A stretch of DNA of 64,000 nucleotides, taken from assembly GCA_026315105.1 (NCBI GenBank), contig CM048744.1, positions 837,940,094 to 838,004,093 on the forward strand. The letters run 5' to 3'. Source of the DNA: Locusta migratoria (Eukaryota; Arthropoda; Insecta; Orthoptera; Acrididae). Within the stretch, counting starts at the first letter, position 1. Every line of letters begins with the position of its first letter. The notes beneath the pieces are model-generated. The model worked only from the letters and a program-made list of their open reading frames with translations, was not told where the DNA came from and searched no databases. This document shows positions 36,150 to 47,010 of the stretch, one piece after another. A program made the position numbers and the translations under genes.

Positions 36150-37447
36150 GTACCATTACAAGCTCTCCACCCTACTTTACTTGAGCAAACCTCTTCATCT
36201 CCTCATAATACCGGCAACCTACATCCATTTGAATCTGCTTACTGTATTCATCAGTTGGTCTCCCTCTGTGATGTTTACCCTGCACAATTACTTGATGTCT
36301 AAAATGTATCCTACCAATCGATCCATTCTTTTAGTTAAGGTATGCCAGAAATTCCTTTCCTTCCCAATTCTGTTCAGTACCTTTTCATTAGTTACGTGGT
36401 CCACCCACCTAATCTTCAGCATTCTTCTGTAGCACCATATTTTGAAATCCTCTTCCTGTCCACACTGTTTATCATCCATGTTTCACTCCCCTACAAGGCA
36501 ACACTCCACACAGATGCCTTCAGAAAAGACTTCCTTACACTTAAATTAATATTTGATGTTAACAAATTTCTCCCCATTGCCATTCTGCATTTTATATCCT
36601 CGGTACTGCGACCATCAGGTTATTTTACTGCCCAAGTAACAATACTCACCTTCCTCCTTTATTGTTTCATTTCGTAATCTAATTCCTTAAGAATTGCCTG
36701 ATTTTCTTAGACTGCACTCCATTACCCTTGTTTTGCTCTTGTTAATGTTCAACTTGTATGCACCTTTCAACACGCTGTCCTTTCTGTTCAACTGCTCTTC
36801 CAGGTCCTTTGTTGTCTCTGATAGAATGACAATGTAATCAGCAAAACAATGTTTTTATTCCTTCATCCTGAACTTTAATTCATTTTCCACATTTCTCCTT
36901 GCTCTCATTTATAGCTTGCTCAATGTACAATTTGAATAACATTGCAACCTATCTTACTTCCTTCCCAACCTCTGCATCCCTTTCATGCCCTTCAACTCTC
37001 ATAACTGCTGTCTGGTTTTTGTTCAAGTTGTAAATAAACTTCTGCTCCCTATATTTTACTCCTGCTGATTTCAGAATTTGAAAGAGTGTATTCCAATCAA
37101 CATTGTCAAAAGCTTTCTCCAAATCTACAAAAGCTAGAAATGTAGGTTTGCCTTTCCTTAATCTAGCTTCTAAAATAAGCTGTATGGAGAGTAGTGCCTC
37201 TCATGTTCCTACATTTCTTCCGAGGTCAGCTTCTAACAGCTTTTCCAGCCTTTTGTAAATAATTTGTGTTAAAATTTTGCAACCATGACTTATCAAACTG
37301 ATGGTTCTGGAATGTTCACACCTGCCTGCACCTGCTTTCTTTGGAATTATTACATTTTTCTTAAAGTCTGAGGGTATTTCACCTGTCTGTTACACCTTAA
37401 GCACCAAGTGAAATAGTTTTGTCGTGGCTGCCTCTCCCAGACTCTTC
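36150..37447 (-). pseudogene. RTE LINE copy B4, 3' half
   Basis: The minus strand mirrors B1 from its 3' end back through RT; WCYRRMLKIRWVDHVTNEK and VLNRIGKERNFWHTLTK are readable. Its 3' end faces that of B1 across about 115 bp, so the two copies are tail-to-tail. It is broken at 37447 by an LTR insertion and continues at 38592. Confidence 0.8.
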
Positions 37448-37451
37448 AGTG

Positions 37452-38587
37452 TTTCACGTACCTGGTCGTTGATTCTTGAAGTTCTTGTCGTAGTCGACAA
37501 TCGTTGCTCTTGGTAGCAGTTGGCTGTAATCTCATGGGGCAAAAACTAATTCACTACAAATGACGAAGCCAACACACAGAATTACAGTTTGTTGACACTT
37601 TTAATGATTTATTATTAGTGCCCAATTCTCCCCATTTATGGCAAGCTTACAATTTTCATTAATTACAACCATTTATACCAGGCACACACATTCCACACAT
37701 CAATAATACTAGTTAACACTGTCCACGTGTGGAAGACAAAAGTTCGAGGTGTACATCATAATGTGGCACAAATATTAATTAATCACTGTAGATACACTTT
37801 CCACACAAACAACACTAACTTTTGCATAATTGTTTGAATTCAAAGTTCAAAACTGATGTGACTTGTGTCTCAGATTGTGGCCAGAACAATAAACAATACT
37901 CTCAAATAAAGTGTATTCTTCGTCAGACAATGTATGAAACAATACTCTGAACTGACATAGGTTGTGCACCTGGCAACTGACGTAACAATATTCAATACAT
38001 GCCACGAGCGCATCCTATTTATAATATCCAAACAATGCCAGTGAAAATTGCATATTGTTAATTATGTACATTGAATTAATTACAATGGAAAAGTAAAAAG
38101 TTATGTGCAATTGGCCATAGTAAAAGATATTGTAAATAATACTGATTAAATTAATGTACAAATCTCGGTTAAATTATCTAACAAAGTAGATTCATCAACA
38201 ATATTTCATAATTAATGCTAAATACACAGAAACTAAAGAGGGCAAAACTTTCCTAACATTACTTGTAAAACTCAGTAATTCACACTTCAATATTATGACA
38301 AAAGAATTTACTTAGTTTTAATAGAAATACTAATTAGCAAGTATCTGAACTTTAACAATATACTTCTGATACAAATTAATTAATATGTTCTAATTAAACA
38401 AATGCATCTTGTATTAAATAATAGAAAAAGACTTCAGCTAGTTACTTTACAACAAATAATAACAAAAGTTTTGGAACAGAAAATGATAACAGACTAATTA
38501 CATTCATGTCTATTATTATGTAACAGTGATATTGGGAAGTTCAGTAATGCAAGCAGATGGGAATAAATCTCAACATGCTTCGTTACA
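37452..38587 (-). mobile_element. Putative solo LTR with 4-bp target duplication
   Basis: The insert splits RTE copy B4 and is flanked by AGTG at 37448-37451 and 38588-38591. On the minus strand it begins TGTAACG and ends CGTGAAA. It holds a TATA box (TATAAATA, 38016-38023) and, about 400 bp downstream, AATAAA (37608-37613), the order expected of U3-R-U5. No internal coding part is present, as after LTR-LTR recombination. It is unlike the Gypsy LTR at 15124-15750. Confidence 0.65.
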
Positions 38588-38591
38588 AGTG

Positions 38592-39014
38592 GTTCTGAGG
38601 GAATGTCGTCCACTGCAGGGGCGTTGTTTTGAATTAGGTCTTTATGTGCCCTGTCAAATTCCTCTCTCAGTATAGTATCTCCTATTATATCTTCATCTAC
38701 TTTTTCTTCCCTTCCTACAATATTGTCTTGAAGTTCATTTCCTTTGTAGAGCCCCTCTATATACTCTTTCCACCTTTCAGCTATTCTTTCTTTGCTGAGA
38801 ACTGGTTTTCCATCTGAGTTCTTTATATTCAAACAGCTGCTTTTCTTGTTTCCAAATGTCTCTTTTTATTTTCTTTTAGGCAGTATCCACTTTCCCCTAT
38901 TTATACATTCTTCTACAGATTTGCATTTGTCTTCCAGCCACTCTTGCTTAGTTATTTTGCACTTCCTGTACATCTCATTTCTTAGTCATCTGTACTCCAT
39001 TTTGCCTATTTCAT
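38592..39014 (-). pseudogene. RTE LINE copy B4, continuation toward its 5' side
   Basis: The minus strand gives NIKNSDGKPVLSKERIAERW, KEYIEGLYKGNELQDN and VDDIPSE, matching 34390-34630 of B1. It ends at about 39014 where a different LINE begins, so B4 lacks its endonuclease. Confidence 0.8.
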
Positions 39015-39421
39015 ATCACCATCAAGTTTATACTCACTATACACTAGCGACACACCACATCCACAAAACAACACCAGAAAAGTTGCCCTATATACTGATG
39101 ACACAGTGTACTGGGTAACAGGAAGCACAACCACAGCAATGTAAGAAAAAGCACAAAGATATCTTTGCAAATTAGATTAGTGGATTGCAAAGTGAAGCAT
39201 AAAACCAAACCCAGAGGACATTCACCTGATCCTGTGGAAAAGACCACTCAGAATGTCAAACACGGCTTGCTACCTAAGACTCCACTTAGACAAGCATCTA
39301 ATCTATAAAAAAAACATCTACAAGTTACACTAGGCAATATTCAAAAGAGACAAGGGCTGATACAAGGATGCATACATGGCTGCAGCACCCAAACAGCACT
39401 ACCTACATATAAAACATATAA
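39015..39421 (+). pseudogene. Jockey-like LINE C, RT motif C onward (segment 1)
   Basis: With one stop the strand reads SLYTSDTPHPQNNTRKVALY followed by TDDTVYW (the A/TDD catalytic block), then SIKPNPEDIHLILW and KHLIYKKNIY. This is the end of RT and thumb of a LINE different from J1, J2 and H. It continues after the SINE at 39710. Confidence 0.7.
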
Positions 39422-39710
39422 TAATAATAATAATTTCGTGTGGATCATTGGCCTGGTGTAAGTCTTTCAACTGGACGCCAATTTGGCAATTTGCTTGTCC
39501 CTAGCCTACCCCAGTTATCCAACTGGGGAAAGGGGACCTACAGCTTAACGTGGAATCCGAACCACGTGTCATTTCTGGTGGCTCCTCACATAGTTGAGAG
39601 GTGAAGGATGGGTTAAAGTGCAGACTGAAAAAATCAGAGGTCTGACCGGATTTCAAACCTGCAACCCTTCAGTTTCCAGTCAAGTGCTTTAGCCCACGAC
39701 CACCGGGCCC
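39422..39710 (-). mobile_element. tRNA-derived SINE, family 2
   Basis: The minus strand starts with a tRNA-like head: GGGCCCGGTGGTCGTGGGC (A-box region), then GGTTGCAGGTTTGAAATCC (B-box region). The other end is an (AAT)n/(ATT)n tail at 39420-39433. It interrupts LINE C inside TYKTY..LVLEYG. ATAAAACATAT / GTAAAACATAT at the two edges is the probable target duplication. Confidence 0.7.
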
Positions 39711-40269
39711 AATCATGTAAAACATATGTATGTCTAGTACTTGAATATGGATCTGCAGCAATGGGGCGCGTGAACAAAACTTTAGCTAATAAAATCTATG
39801 CTACAGAAAGAAGATTAATGAGAAGTGTAATGTGACTCCCTTACATATCCAGCAATGAAATACACACCAAGCCACGACTACCCCACTATAAACACACCTA
39901 GTGCAACTTAGGGCCAGATACAGAAGCCACATATTAAGAAAATGGCCAGAATTAAAAGAGTTAAATACAACAAAACCTATCACAACCAGAAAACAAAAAT
40001 TTAAATATACTACACTGGCAAGAACAATCGCACAAAACACATCAAAACTATCTCTAGATTTGGCAACAACTATTGTGCCAATAACAGAAAATGAAAAATA
40101 GCACCGCACCTCAATGAAAGACCAAATCAATACCTGAAATATGACAACCATCTGTACTGAACAAAAAGTGTATAATCAATATGTATGAACATACTAAAAT
40201 ATATAAATGTACACAACCATCTACAAATAATAACAGTAATTTTAACTATCCAGAATACTGGAATACATA

Positions 40270-40273
<4 letters not shown>
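39711..40273 (+). pseudogene. LINE C, C-terminal part (segment 2)
   Basis: It continues segment 1: CLVLEYGSAAMG, then a worn C-terminal region with QLRARYRSHILRKWPEL, and a 3' untranslated part ending in the poly(A) at 40274. Numerous stops. Confidence 0.65.

Positions 40274-40328
<55 letters not shown>
40274..40328. repeat. Poly(A) tail of LINE C
   Basis: About 55 A directly follow the 3' untranslated end of LINE C. The length suggests either a young insertion or later slippage expansion. Confidence 0.8.
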
Positions 40329-40330
<2 letters not shown>

Positions 40331-40969
40331 TTATTAATTGCATAACTATCAAAAAAAGTATGTAAAATCTTGTGAACAATATATATAGTAATAAGGAAAA
40401 TAAATAAAATAACATGAATTTGCCTTCAGTCACAAATTGTGTTTTATTTTTGACGACTCATCATTAGGTGCCTCTTTAATTTATTATACAGTTTTAAAGG
40501 CCTGGGCCTGTTAATATCAAAACATAGGTTGTAAAAACATGGAAAATTTTAAAAAGAGTTTCACTTATTACAAGAGATGTAACAATTGACTTACTTATTA
40601 AAAAGTGGTGCTCAAATAAGTCTGGTGCAGTATGATAATTGGAGTACATTTGTATGTATAAATAATCACCAACACAAATACTTCTCATCTTGCAACACAT
40701 TGTGCCAGAGGAGGTGCCCACTCACTTTAGCTAATGATTTCCCCCCCCCCCTCCCCCTCCCCCTGCGCATTCGAGATATTAGGTCCTATTTTGAAATATA
40801 ATATTGAAATTATATATGTTTCATTTCAAGTTTTGTAAATTGTTTTATAAAGCCCCTTGGCTGGCCAAAAGTACTATATTTACACCCAGCTCCCAGCTCC
40901 CTCTAGAAATTTCAATGACACAGCTTATGTTATGACCCCCCCCCCCCTCCCTCAGTGGGCACCTCTAGA

Positions 40970-41990
40970 ACGCTTCACAGTGCAGGCAAGTCAGTTGGTA
41001 AATCACGTGGGTGCTATCGCAAGTGGCTCTGCCCTTGATCATGTACACCTTCCTGGTTACGGGACTGGAGTAAGTGGTGGTGGAAGGGTGCATAGGGCAG
41101 GTTTTACAACGGGGGCAGTTACAAGGGTAGGAGCCAGAGGGTAGGGAAGGTGGTTTGGGGATTTCATATGGATGGACTAGGAGGTTACGGAGGTTAGGTG
41201 GTCAGCGGAAAGACACTCTCGGAGGAGTGGGAAGGATGTCATGAAAGATGGATCTCATTTCGGGTACACGATCAAGGGCAGAGCCACTTGCGATAGCACC
41301 CACATGATTTACCAACTGACATGCCTGCACTGTGAAGCGTTCTATGTGGGAATGACCAGCAACAAACTGTCCATTCGAATGAACAGTCACAGGCAGACAG
41401 TGTTTGTTGGTAATGAGGATCACCCTGTGGCTAAACATGCCTTGGTGCACGGCCAGCACATCTTGGCACAGTGTTACACCATCCGGGTTATCTGGATACT
41501 TCCCACCAGCACCAATCTTTCAGAACTCCGGAGATGGGAACTTGCCCTTCAACACATTCTCTCTTCCCGTTGCCCACCTGGTCTCAACCTCCGCTAAATT
41601 CTAATTCCCGCCCACCATCTTTAACATCTTTGCCTCGGTTCTGTGGACAGAGCCTCTGCCTGAAGTGGTATCTCTGTCCAACTTCTTTGGTTTCTACAAA
41701 TGTCTGCCTAGGTGTGTTTGCATGTGGATATGTGTGAGTGTGTGTGTATTTGTTTACCTTCCTTTTTGTCCCCTAATGTAAGTCCTTCCACTCCTGGGAT
41801 TGGAATGGCTCCTTTTACACTTCCTTAAAACCCATATCCTTCCCTTTCTCCTCTCCTTCCTTCCTCTTTTTCCCGAAGAAGCTGCCAGTGGTGGCAAAAG
41901 CGCGAATGTTTGTGTGTTTTTGTGTGTGTTTTATGCTCCTTTCGACGAGCCTGCACTTTAGGTAAGTCAAAAATCTTTATTTTATACTTA
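40970..41990. mobile_element. PLE-E inverted (head-to-head) composite
   Basis: The left part (40970 to about 41270) is minus-strand PLE-E. It covers the linker with CPRCKTCPMHPS and the start of the GIY-YIG domain. The right part (about 41264-41990) is plus-strand PLE-E from the GIY-YIG domain to the 3' end. The two share 78 bp as inverted arms (40970-41047 and 41264-41341). The 3' part has a GT-rich stretch and the hairpin TGCCAGTGGTGGCA (41883-41896). Confidence 0.7.
41241..41597 (+). pseudogene. GIY-YIG endonuclease domain of PLE-E (best copy)
   Basis: An open frame carries IYQLTCLHCEAFYVGMT (the GIY...YIG pair in its IYQ/YVG form), NKLSIRMNSHRQ (with the conserved arginine and histidine), HALVHGQH and LSELRRWELALQHIL. 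This is the C-terminal nuclease that Penelope-like elements use to nick DNA. The frame ends at a TAA near 41597. The RT and upstream linker are not joined to it in this orientation, so it is a truncated remnant despite the open frame. Confidence 0.8.
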
Positions 41991-42034
41991 CTAAGATTTT
42001 CTATATAAATCAAGGTTTTCATTTAATAATATTA

Positions 42035-42466
42035 TTTAGATACGGAACAACTCACTGTAAAGACAAACATTAAACCACTGACAGACACAAATAAAAAGAC
42101 ACACAAACACACACACAATTCTAAATTTTTGGCCATGGTCTTCCTCAGAAAGAGAACACTCTTCCACACAATCACTCAGACACACTCATCCACACATGTC
42201 AGCCATATCTGTCCGCCCAACACAGTCTGACTCACGGCAAGTGGAAGGACTGGGTTGGGGGAGGGGGAAGGAGCACAGAAGGGGGGGGGGGAGTGGAGAG
42301 GGAAGATAAGGGTGGGAATATGAGAAGGGGCAATGTCAGGCAGAAAATAAGACGCAAAGATGCAGTATGAAAAAGGGAGAGTGTGTATGTGTGTGTGTGT
42401 GTGTCTGCTGGCCACCTAATCTTCGTAACCTCCTAGCCCATCCCTATGAAGTCCCAAAACCACCTT
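42035..42466. mobile_element. PLE 3' module (minus) abutting a PLE-E linker piece (plus)
   Basis: 42035-42404 is a minus-strand terminal module with the near-palindrome GGCCATGGTC (42131-42140). From 42405 the plus strand reads as the PLE-E linker (PPNLRNLLAHPYEVPKPP). That piece is cut at 42466 and resumes at 45602 after PLE-F. Confidence 0.6.
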
Positions 42467-42898
42467 GTGATTACATATATGTGATTACGGAGAGTTTCCT
42501 GGCATATTAATTGTTGATATTCATGTCGGGTTTCCAGCCGGACCGTACAGTCATCTTGACACAATATTTTTGCGGACCACCTGGCTGCCATCTTCAGGTG
42601 ATATGCAAGCTGCTGAGTTTCGTAGGAAACTGAAGTCTTGCCATGATCTGCGGCCTTATATACGACGCGAAGTACTAACAGCGTGCTCCAGAGTGTCATG
42701 GCTACGTCCTCTGCTGCAAGTAGCCGGTGCTGCCCTCGGTGGAGAAAACTGGCAGAAACAATGTATCGCTTACATGCGCTAGTTGTCACAGGTGGAGAAA
42801 AGAGTGTGCTGCTTTTTAAGATTAGACAAAACCGGATTCCACGTGTTACTTAGAGGGAACCCCTTATCTTAATTTATCAATTCCTTTAAAATGCATTC

Positions 42899-43396
42899 TC
42901 AATAGCGAGATGCAGAAGCAAGTACACGTGTTTCGTCATACTTCATTCTGTGTCCTTCCGTTAGACAATGCTCTGCTACTGCAGACTTGTCAGGTTGTAA
43001 CAAACGTGTATGTCTGTGATGCTCGGTGCATTGATCATTAATGGTGTGAATCATTTTTCCTATATATGCTTTCCCACAGTGGCAAGGAATCTTATAAACA
43101 CCAGGTTTTCTCAGCCCCAAATCGTCTTTAACTTAGCCAAGAAGAACCCTAGTCTTAGCAGGTGGTTGAAACACACTTTTGATATTAAACTTTTTTTTTA
43201 AAATCCTTCCTATTTTTGAAGACACACTTCTGGTGTATGGAAGGAAAGCAACTGATATGCATTGGTTCTCTTCTGATTCTGGCAATGGCCCAAACTGCAT
43301 TGCATGATGGAGTGTGTCTGTGTTGAAGAAAGGCTTAAATTTTGCTCCCACACTGAAGACACTTCCCGTGACTGAATTATCTTTTCTGTGGAGCAA
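42899..43396 (-). pseudogene. PLE-F inverted half: linker and GIY-YIG domain
   Basis: The minus strand reads LHHAMQFGPLPESEENQC, SVAFLPYTRSVSSKIGRIL (linker), then after a frame change GVYKIPCHCGKAYIG and CTEHHRHTR with EGH (the downstream histidine/glutamate part). GVYKIPC...YIG is a canonical GIY-YIG start. No RT is present on this strand. Confidence 0.8.
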
Positions 43397-44926
43397 GCAA
43401 TGTTTCGTCTTCCCAATGATAGAGCCAATGAAATCAGACAGGAAGTTTCAGCTGTATTACATAAGTCTCCACCACCACACAGTAACATCTCTTCTGTTGA
43501 GAGGGCGGCTATCCGATCCCTTAGGCAAGATTCAGATTTGGATATCTTACCAGTGGACAAGGGCAATGCCACAGTTCTTCTTACTCGTCACAACTATGTA
43601 GACAAAATGGATCGTCTACTTCAAGACTCTGCGTACTGCAAATTGCAAAATGACCCCTCAGAGCAAGTAAAACGAAAGACTTTTGCTTTTGAGAAATAGT
43701 TTGTTACCTGAGGAGGTGGTGAAAAACTTTGCCCTAGTGCTGCAGTTCCTCTGAGACTATAAGGCCTACCGAAGGTCCACAAAGATGGGGTGCCATTACG
43801 TCCTATAGTGAGTAACTTGGGTGCACCGACTTATAACTTGGCGAAGTATTTAGCATCGGTCCTTAGTCCTCATGTTGGCAACTGTGAACAACATATCCCC
43901 AACTCTTTGGTGTTTACTCAGCGTCTGAAATCTTTGTGTCTGTTGTGCTTGGTCCATCTGATATGCTTGTCAGCTTTGATGTTGTATCTCGGTTTACACG
44001 GGTCCGTCTTGAAGAGTGTTTGGAGTTAATTGGTGACAAACTGGGCGCAGAAATGACCAAGCTTTGTCGTCATGTGCTGACCTCTACATATTTTTTATTT
44101 AATGAGCAGTACTTTGAGCAGAATGATGGAGTGGCTATGGGAAGTCCATTATCCCCCATAGTCGCCAATGTATTTAATGAGGACTTTGAAGACAGGGCAC
44201 TGAGGACAGCCCGTCTGAAACCTACCTGTTTCTGGAGATAGTTGGATGACACGTTCATGATGTGGTCTCATGGACTGGATGATCTTAATCGGTTCATTGA
44301 TCATTTTAATTGCCTCCACCCCAACATCAAATTTACGATGGAAGTGGAGAGGGATGGGAAGCTTTCATTTTTGGATGTATTAGTATACAGGAAGGACGAT
44401 GGAACCGTAGGACATAGTGTGTACAGAAAACCCTCGCACACAGACCGATACCTACATGCAACCAGTTGCCACCCACTGAACCAACGCACAGGTGTTCAAA
44501 ATGTTTGTAGAGCTTATGGGACTTAACTATGGGGTCATCACTCCCTAAACTTACAAACTACTTATCAACTAGCTTATCCTAAGAACGGCACAAATATCAT
44601 TGCCCGAGGGGGGATTCGAACCCCCGACTGTAGTGGCTGTGCAGACCGTGACTGGAGCACCTCAGTCCCCACGGCCACTGCGGCTGGCACGCACAGGTGT
44701 CCTGAGAACTTTGGTTAGAAGATCTTATGCCATATCAGTTGCAGATACCTTAACACAGGAACTAGAACATCTGAAGTTGGTGTTTAAGGAGAACGGGTAC
44801 ACGGAGAGACAGATCCGGCATGCCATGCAGTTTGGGCCATCGCCAGAATCAGAAGAGGACCAATGCAGATCAGTTGCTTTCCTTCCATACGCCAGAAGTG
44901 TATCTTCAAAAATAGGAAGGATTTAA
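43388..44926 (+). pseudogene. PLE-F reverse transcriptase and linker
   Basis: Order of motifs: VDKGNATVLLTRHNYVDKM (N-terminal RT extension), GLPKVHKDGVPLRPIVS, SFDVVSRFTRV (motif A with D), NDGVAMGSPLSPIVANV (motif B), LDDTFMMW (motif C, DD kept) and LSFLDVLVYRKDDG. An in-frame TAG sits just before LDD where the family has a V or Y. Frameshifts fall near 43700 and 43930, and the SINE at 44496 splits the thumb. Penelope RTs resemble telomerase RT and lack an APE endonuclease. Confidence 0.85.
44496..44688 (-). mobile_element. tRNA-derived SINE, family 1, with 12-bp target duplication
   Basis: ACGCACAGGTGT at 44484-44495 and 44689-44700 flanks the insertion. The minus strand starts GCCAGCCGCAGTGGCCG (tRNA-like A-box head) and has the B box GGGGGTTCGAATCCCCC. 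The body ends in TAGTTTGTAAG and a weak A/T tail. The same family occurs at 55566-55753. Confidence 0.85.
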
Positions 44927-44989
44927 AAAAAGTTTAATATCAAAAGTGTGTTTCAACCACCTGCTAAGACTAGGGCTCAGTTAAAGACG

Positions 44990-45220
44990 ATTTGGGGGCT
45001 GAGAAAAGCCTGGTGTTTATAAGATTCCTTGCCACTGTGGGAAAGCATATATAGGACTAACGATTCGCACCGTTAATGATCATTGCACCGAGCATCACAG
45101 ACATACACGTGTGTTACAACATAGCGGAGCATTGTCTAACCGAAGGACACAGAATGAAGTGTGACGAAACACGTATACTTGCTTCTGTGTCTCACTATTG
45201 GGAATGCATTTTAAAGGAAT
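44990..45220 (+). pseudogene. PLE-F plus copy: GIY-YIG domain, frame-shifted
   Basis: After a frame change from the linker it reads KIPCHCGKAYIGLTIRTV, CTEHHRHTR and LTEGHRMKCDETR. This copy keeps the T of YIGLT, where the inverted copy has KM. A one-base slip near 45000 removes the connection to the upstream frame. Confidence 0.75.
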
Positions 45221-45601
45221 CAATATATTAGGTTGTTGGACGAATTAATAAATTGAGATAAGGGATTCCCTCTAAGTAACATGTGGAATCTGGTTTTGCC
45301 TAATCTTAAAAAACAGCACACTCTTTTCTCCACCTGTGACAACTAGCGCATGTAAGCGATACATCGTTCTCCACTGAGGCGCTGCACTGGCTGCTTGCGG
45401 CAGAGGAACCAGTCACGACTCTCTGGCGCACGCGCCATTAGTACTTCGCGGTGTATATAGGGCCGCCGATCACGGCAAGACTTCAGTTTCCTACGAGACT
45501 CAGCAGCATCCATATCACCTGAAGATGGCAGCCAGGTGGTCTGCAGAAATATTGTGTCAAGATGACTCTACGATCCGGCTGGAAACCCAACATGAATACC
45601 A

Positions 45602-46099
45602 CCAAAACCACCTTCCCTACCCTGCAGCTCTTACCATGTAAGCATCCCCGGTGTAAAACCTGCTATATGCATCCTCCTACCACCACTTATTCCAGTCCTG
45701 TAACCTAGAAGGTGTACACAATTAAGGCAGAGTCACTTGCGAAAGCACCCATGTGATTTTCCAGCTCATATGCCTGCACTGTGAAGTGTTCTATGTGGGA
45801 ATGACCAGCACAAACTGTCCATTCCCATAAACGGACACAGACAGACAGTGTTTGTTGGTAATGATGATCACCCTGTGGCTAATCAGGCCTTGGTGCACGG
45901 CCAGCACAACTTGGCACAGTGTTACACCATCCGGGTTATATGGATACTTCCACTGACACCAACCTTTCAGAACTGCAGAGATGGAAACTTGCCCTTCAAC
46001 ATTTTCTCTCTTTCCATTGCCCACCAGGTCTCAACCTTCGTTAGTTTTAAATTCCCGCCCACCATTCTACAACATCTTTGCCTCCAATCCCTCAACTTG
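45602..46099 (+). mobile_element. PLE-E piece, continuation after PLE-F
   Basis: It starts with PPSLPCSSYHVSIPGVKPA-like linker sequence, then a worn GIY-YIG domain (QLICLHCEVFYVGMTS equivalent at 45760-45815) and the 3' region TTTAAATTCCCGCCCACC. It completes the PLE-E piece broken at 42466. Confidence 0.65.
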
Positions 46100-46204
46100 T
46101 TTAACCTATACCTAACCTAACTTTCAGTTAAAATGATCACTGTTTCGCACAGATCACAAAATAAACAAAACATGCTATACCTGCCCTATGGTTGACTGCT
46201 GTGG
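46100..46204. repeat. Repeat G fragment
   Basis: The sequence around CACTGTTTCGCACAGATC and TATGGTTGAC is the reverse complement of 63715-63815, with mismatches. It lies between two PLE pieces. Confidence 0.5.
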
Positions 46205-47010
46205 TGTATATAAAAAAACAGAAATCGGATAACTCACCCATAGCACAGGCTCATCGACAGATACAAATAAAAACACATACAAGCTTTTGCAACCATTGGT
46301 AGCTTCTTCAGGAAAAGAGGAAGGAAGGAGGGGGGAAGGGAAGGATATGGGTTTTAAGGAAATGGTAAAGGAGTCATTACAATCCCATGAGGCCAGGATG
46401 GTTGCAGGACTGTAGGATGTGCTGTAGGGTTAACTCCCATCTTCGCAGTTCAGAAAAGCTGGTGGAGGAGGGGAGGATCCAGATGGTTCGGGTTGTGAAG
46501 TAGCTGTTGAAGTCCAAGGTATTGTGCTCCGCTGCATGCTGTGCCGGAGGATAGCCCATATTGCTCTTGGCCGCAGTTTGACGGTGGCCATTCATCCTGA
46601 TGGAGAGCCTGTTAGTTGTCATTCCAATGTAGAATGCAGAGGAGTGATTGTAGCAGTGTTGGTATATTACGTTACTGCTTTCACAGGTGGCCTGGCCTCT
46701 CATGGGGTAGGACAAGCCTGTGACGGGAATAGGAAGTGCTGGGTGGGTGGATTGGGCAGGTTTTGCATTGGGGTCTTCCACAGGGATATGATCCCTGTGG
46801 TAAGGGGTTGGGATTAGGAGTGGCACAGGGATGGACTAGGCTGTTTTGGAAGTTGGGAGGGTGATGGAACACCACTTTAGAGGGGGTTGGGAGGATGTCT
46901 CTCATTTCAGGGCATGGTAATAGATAATCAAAGCCCTGACGTAGGATATGGTTCAGTTATTCCAGTCCAGGATGGTATTGGGTGACAAGGGGGGCACTCC
47001 TTTGTGCTTA
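46205..47010 (-). mobile_element. PLE-E related copy with linker, GIY-YIG and 3' end
   Basis: On the minus strand from 47010: upstream linker (MRDILPTP near 46890), the cysteine cluster PCGRPQCKTCPIHPPST, then VIYQHCYNHSSAFYIGMTTN, SIRMNGHRQT and LSELRRWELTLQHIL. The 3' end has the hairpin ACCATTGGT (46292-46300) next to AGCTTCTTCAGG. The nuclease part (46377-46826) is open for 149 codons. The RT is absent. Confidence 0.75.

Larger units (their letters stand above)
42467..45601 (+). mobile_element. PLE-F: complete head-to-head Penelope-like insertion
   Basis: CCAAAAACCACCTT-like 13-bp direct repeats (CCAAAACCACCTT at 42454-42466 and 45602-45614) flank the whole unit. The left 0.9 kb is an inverted, 5'-truncated copy. 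From about 43385 a longer copy runs on the plus strand through RT, linker and GIY-YIG to its 3' end. Both outer ends are the same 3' sequence in opposite orientation (CACCTGAAGATGGCAGCC on the minus strand at the left, plus strand at the right). A SINE lies in the RT-linker part of the plus copy. Confidence 0.85.

Noticed and set aside
41241..41597. Stand-alone GIY-YIG homing endonuclease or host nuclease gene
   Set aside because: The same domain occurs several times in the window with a PLE linker and PLE 3' ends, so it is a retroelement part.
42480..42620. Hammerhead ribozyme in the PLE-F terminal repeat
   Set aside because: Hammerheads are known from Penelope-like elements, and a GAAA lies near a GATGA here, but the required CTGATGA core is not present on either strand in either terminal copy.
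44590..44690. Possible tRNA gene on the minus strand (good B box)
   Set aside because: The A-box/B-box head lies inside a SINE bounded by a target duplication and does not form a complete tRNA cloverleaf. The same applies to 39640-39710, 55460-55550, 55680-55753 and 57275-57345.
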